In this document: positions 13,384 through 14,807 of the stretch, piece by piece | Numbering within the stretch: the stretch's first letter is position 1 | Layout: every line of letters starts with the position of its first letter | Source: CAVQGZ01 sp964356295 | GTDB taxonomy: Bacteria; Actinomycetota; Actinomycetes; Jiangellales; Jiangellaceae | Assembly: GCA_964356295.1 (NCBI GenBank) | Contig: CAYHHE010000074.1 | Location: 1-14,807, forward strand | Reading direction: 5' to 3' | Length of the DNA stretch: 14,807 bases | Made by a program: the position numbers and the translations under genes | The notes under the pieces: generated by a model | The model's database searches: none | Told to the model about the DNA's origin: nothing | Seen by the model: the letters and a program-made list of their open reading frames with translations, nothing else

Positions 13384-14807
13384 ATGTTCACCAACGGTGA
13401 CGAGCTACTGAAGTACGTCAAGGACGAGAGCGTCGAGTTCATCGACGTCCGCTTCTGCGACCTTCCAGGCATCATGCAGCACTTCACGCTGCCGTCCTCC
13501 GCCTTCGACGCCAGTGTGCTGGGCAACGGCCTGATGTTCGACGGCTCGTCCATCCGGGGCTTCCAGGCCATCCACGAGTCGGACATGAAGCTCATGCCCG
13601 ACCCGGCGACAGCGTTCGTCGACCCGTTCCGCAAGGCCAAGACCGTCGCGATGAACTTCTCCATCGTCGACCCGTTCACCGACGAGCAGTACAGCCGCGA
13701 CCCCCGCAACATTGCGGCCAAGGCCGAGGCGCACCTGAAGGCCACCGGGATCGCCGACACCGCATACTTCGGCCCCGAGGCCGAGTTCTACGTCTTCGAC
13801 GACGTCAGGTTCGAGACCAAGGCCAACGCCGGGTACTACTACATCGACTCGATCGAGGGCGCCTGGAACACCGGACGCGAGGAGGAAGGCGGCAACCGGG
13901 GCTACAAGACCCGCTACAAGGGCGGCTACTTCCCGGTCTCCCCCACCGACCACTACGCCGACCTGCGCGACGAGATGGTGCTCGTGCTGAACAGACTGGG
14001 CATGAGCGTCGAGCGGGCGCACCACGAGGTCGGCAGCCCCGGCCAGGCGGAGATCAACTACACCTTCGACACGCTGCAGCACGCCGGCGACCGCCTCATG
14101 CTGTTCAAGTACGTGGTGAAGAACGTCGCCTGGGCCCACGGCAAGAGCGCGACGTTCATGCCCAAGCCGGTGTTCGGCGACAACGGCTCCGGCATGCACT
14201 GCCACCAGTCGCTGTGGAAGGACGGCGACCCGCTGTTCTTCGACGAGCGGGGCTACGCCGGGCTGTCGGACCTGGCCCGCTGGTACATCGGTGGGCTGCT
14301 GCGCCACGCTCCGTCCCTGCTCGCCTTCACCAACCCGACGGTCAACTCCTACCGGCGACTGGTGCCCGGCTTCGAGGCGCCGGTGAACCTCGTGTACTCC
14401 CAGCGCAACCGCTCGGCCGCGGTCCGCATCCCGGTGACCGGAACCTCGGCCAAGGCCAAGCGCATCGAGTACCGGGTGCCCGACCCGTCGAGCAACCCCT
14501 ACCTCGCCTTCTCGGCCCTGCTGATGGCCGGGCTGGACGGCATCAAGAACAAGATCGAGCCACCCGAGCCGGTCGACAAGGACCTCTACGAGCTCCCGCC
14601 GGAGGAAGCAGCCGACATCGCGACCGTGCCGAGCTCGCTGCCGGACGTGCTCGAGGCGCTGGAGGCCGACCACGACTACCTCACCGAGGGCAACGTGTTC
14701 ACCGACGACCTCATCGAGACGTGGATCGACTGGAAGCGAGCCAACGAGGTCGACCCGTTCCGGCTGCGCCCGACGCCGCACGAGTTCGAGCTGTACTACG
14801 ACATCTA
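13384..14807 (+). CDS. glnA: Glutamine synthetase, type I (GlnA1)
   Basis: This enzyme makes glutamine from glutamate, ammonia and ATP. All 474 codons appear present; the window ends in TA directly after YYDI, so only the last base of a probable TAA or TAG stop is missing. Motifs include DGSSIRGF (53-60), GPEAEF (130-135), HHEVGSPGQAEINYTFD (213-229), NGSGMHCHQS (267-276), NPTVNSYRRLVPG and RNRSAAVRIP. Y402 in VDKDLYELPPEE matches the adenylylation tyrosine, and the extra segment around EEEGGNRGYKTRYKGGYFP fits the GSI-beta subclass, so activity is probably switched off by GlnE. ATG 13384 follows AGGAGG by four bases; the alternative ATG 13380 is out of frame. Tandem GlnR boxes and a -10 element lie upstream. 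Its place after lipA and the RDD gene repeats the mycobacterial order. Confidence 0.97.
   Translation, partial: MFTNGDELLKYVKDESVEFIDVRFCDLPGIMQHFTLPSSAFDASVLGNGLMFDGSSIRGFQAIHESDMKLMPDPATAFVDPFRKAKTVAMNFSIVDPFTDEQYSRDPRNIAAKAEAHLKATGIADTAYFGPEAEFYVFDDVRFETKANAGYYYIDSIEGAWNTGREEEGGNRGYKTRYKGGYFPVSPTDHYADLRDEMVLVLNRLGMSVERAHHEVGSPGQAEINYTFDTLQHAGDRLMLFKYVVKNVAWAHGKSATFMPKPVFGDNGSGMHCHQSLWKDGDPLFFDERGYAGLSDLARWYIGGLLRHAPSLLAFTNPTVNSYRRLVPGFEAPVNLVYSQRNRSAAVRIPVTGTSAKAKRIEYRVPDPSSNPYLAFSALLMAGLDGIKNKIEPPEPVDKDLYELPPEEAADIATVPSSLPDVLEALEADHDYLTEGNVFTDDLIETWIDWKRANEVDPFRLRPTPHEFELYYDI

Noticed and set aside
13405..14781. 458-codon open frame on the minus strand opposite glnA
   Set aside because: No recognisable domain, and the plus strand encodes an unambiguous full glutamine synthetase.
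1..14807. Mobile elements, CRISPR arrays, tRNA genes or riboswitches
   Set aside because: Looked for on both strands: no transposase or integrase motifs, no spaced repeats beyond the sucB duplication and regulatory half-sites, and no tRNA-like or known riboswitch pattern recognised by eye.

Overview
The window is a high-GC, gene-dense actinobacterial chromosome segment with 12 protein genes. lpdA, sucB, a TIGR01777 epimerase, lipB, lipA, a DUF4191 protein, an RDD protein and glnA occur in the same relative order as the Mycobacterium tuberculosis block dlaT-Rv2216-lipB-lipA-Rv2219-Rv2219A-glnA1 (synteny from memory, not searched). The order of bacteria below class Actinomycetia cannot be fixed from the sequence. 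I see no tRNA, rRNA, CRISPR array, insertion sequence or phage gene, and no gene-free stretch longer than about 210 bases.

Layout. Bases 6-4110 (+) hold lpdA (E3), sucB (an E2 with two lipoyl domains) and the epimerase, which overlaps the sucB stop by one base. Bases 4123-5589 (-) encode a membrane-anchored pseudokinase. It is divergent from an FAD-dependent amine-oxidase-like flavoenzyme (5671-6945, +). That gene converges on an MMPL-type transporter (6949-9111, -), which is divergent from a MarR regulator (9169-9693, +). The marR stop overlaps the lipB start, and lipB, lipA and the DUF4191 gene follow on the same strand to 12116. An Hsp20 chaperone and an RDD membrane protein lie on the minus strand (12183-13177). 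glnA (13384 to the window edge) is complete except for the last base of its probable stop codon.

How the genes fit together. LipB transfers octanoate to, and LipA inserts sulfur on, the lysines of the lipoyl domains of the SucB E2, and LpdA reoxidises the resulting dihydrolipoamide. Substrate, cofactor makers and reoxidase are therefore neighbours. The pseudokinase, flavoenzyme, MMPL, MarR and Hsp20 genes look like insertions into the conserved block.

Regulation readable in the DNA. A perfect CIRCE operator (12687-12713) precedes hsp20 and overlaps the RDD stop codon. Two tandem GlnR boxes at exact 11-base half-site steps (13247-13284) precede a glnA -10 hexamer. A perfect 12-bp palindrome lies between the MMPL and marR genes. 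Hairpins that contain or lie between the stop codons mark all three convergent junctions. Five genes (flavoenzyme, lipB, lipA, DUF4191, RDD) have a TANNNT hexamer 6-9 bases before the start codon, which suggests leaderless transcripts. No wholly new system is evident. The most unusual items are the pseudokinase, the marR-lipB coupling, the CIRCE-controlled hsp20 and the cluster of putative leaderless promoters.
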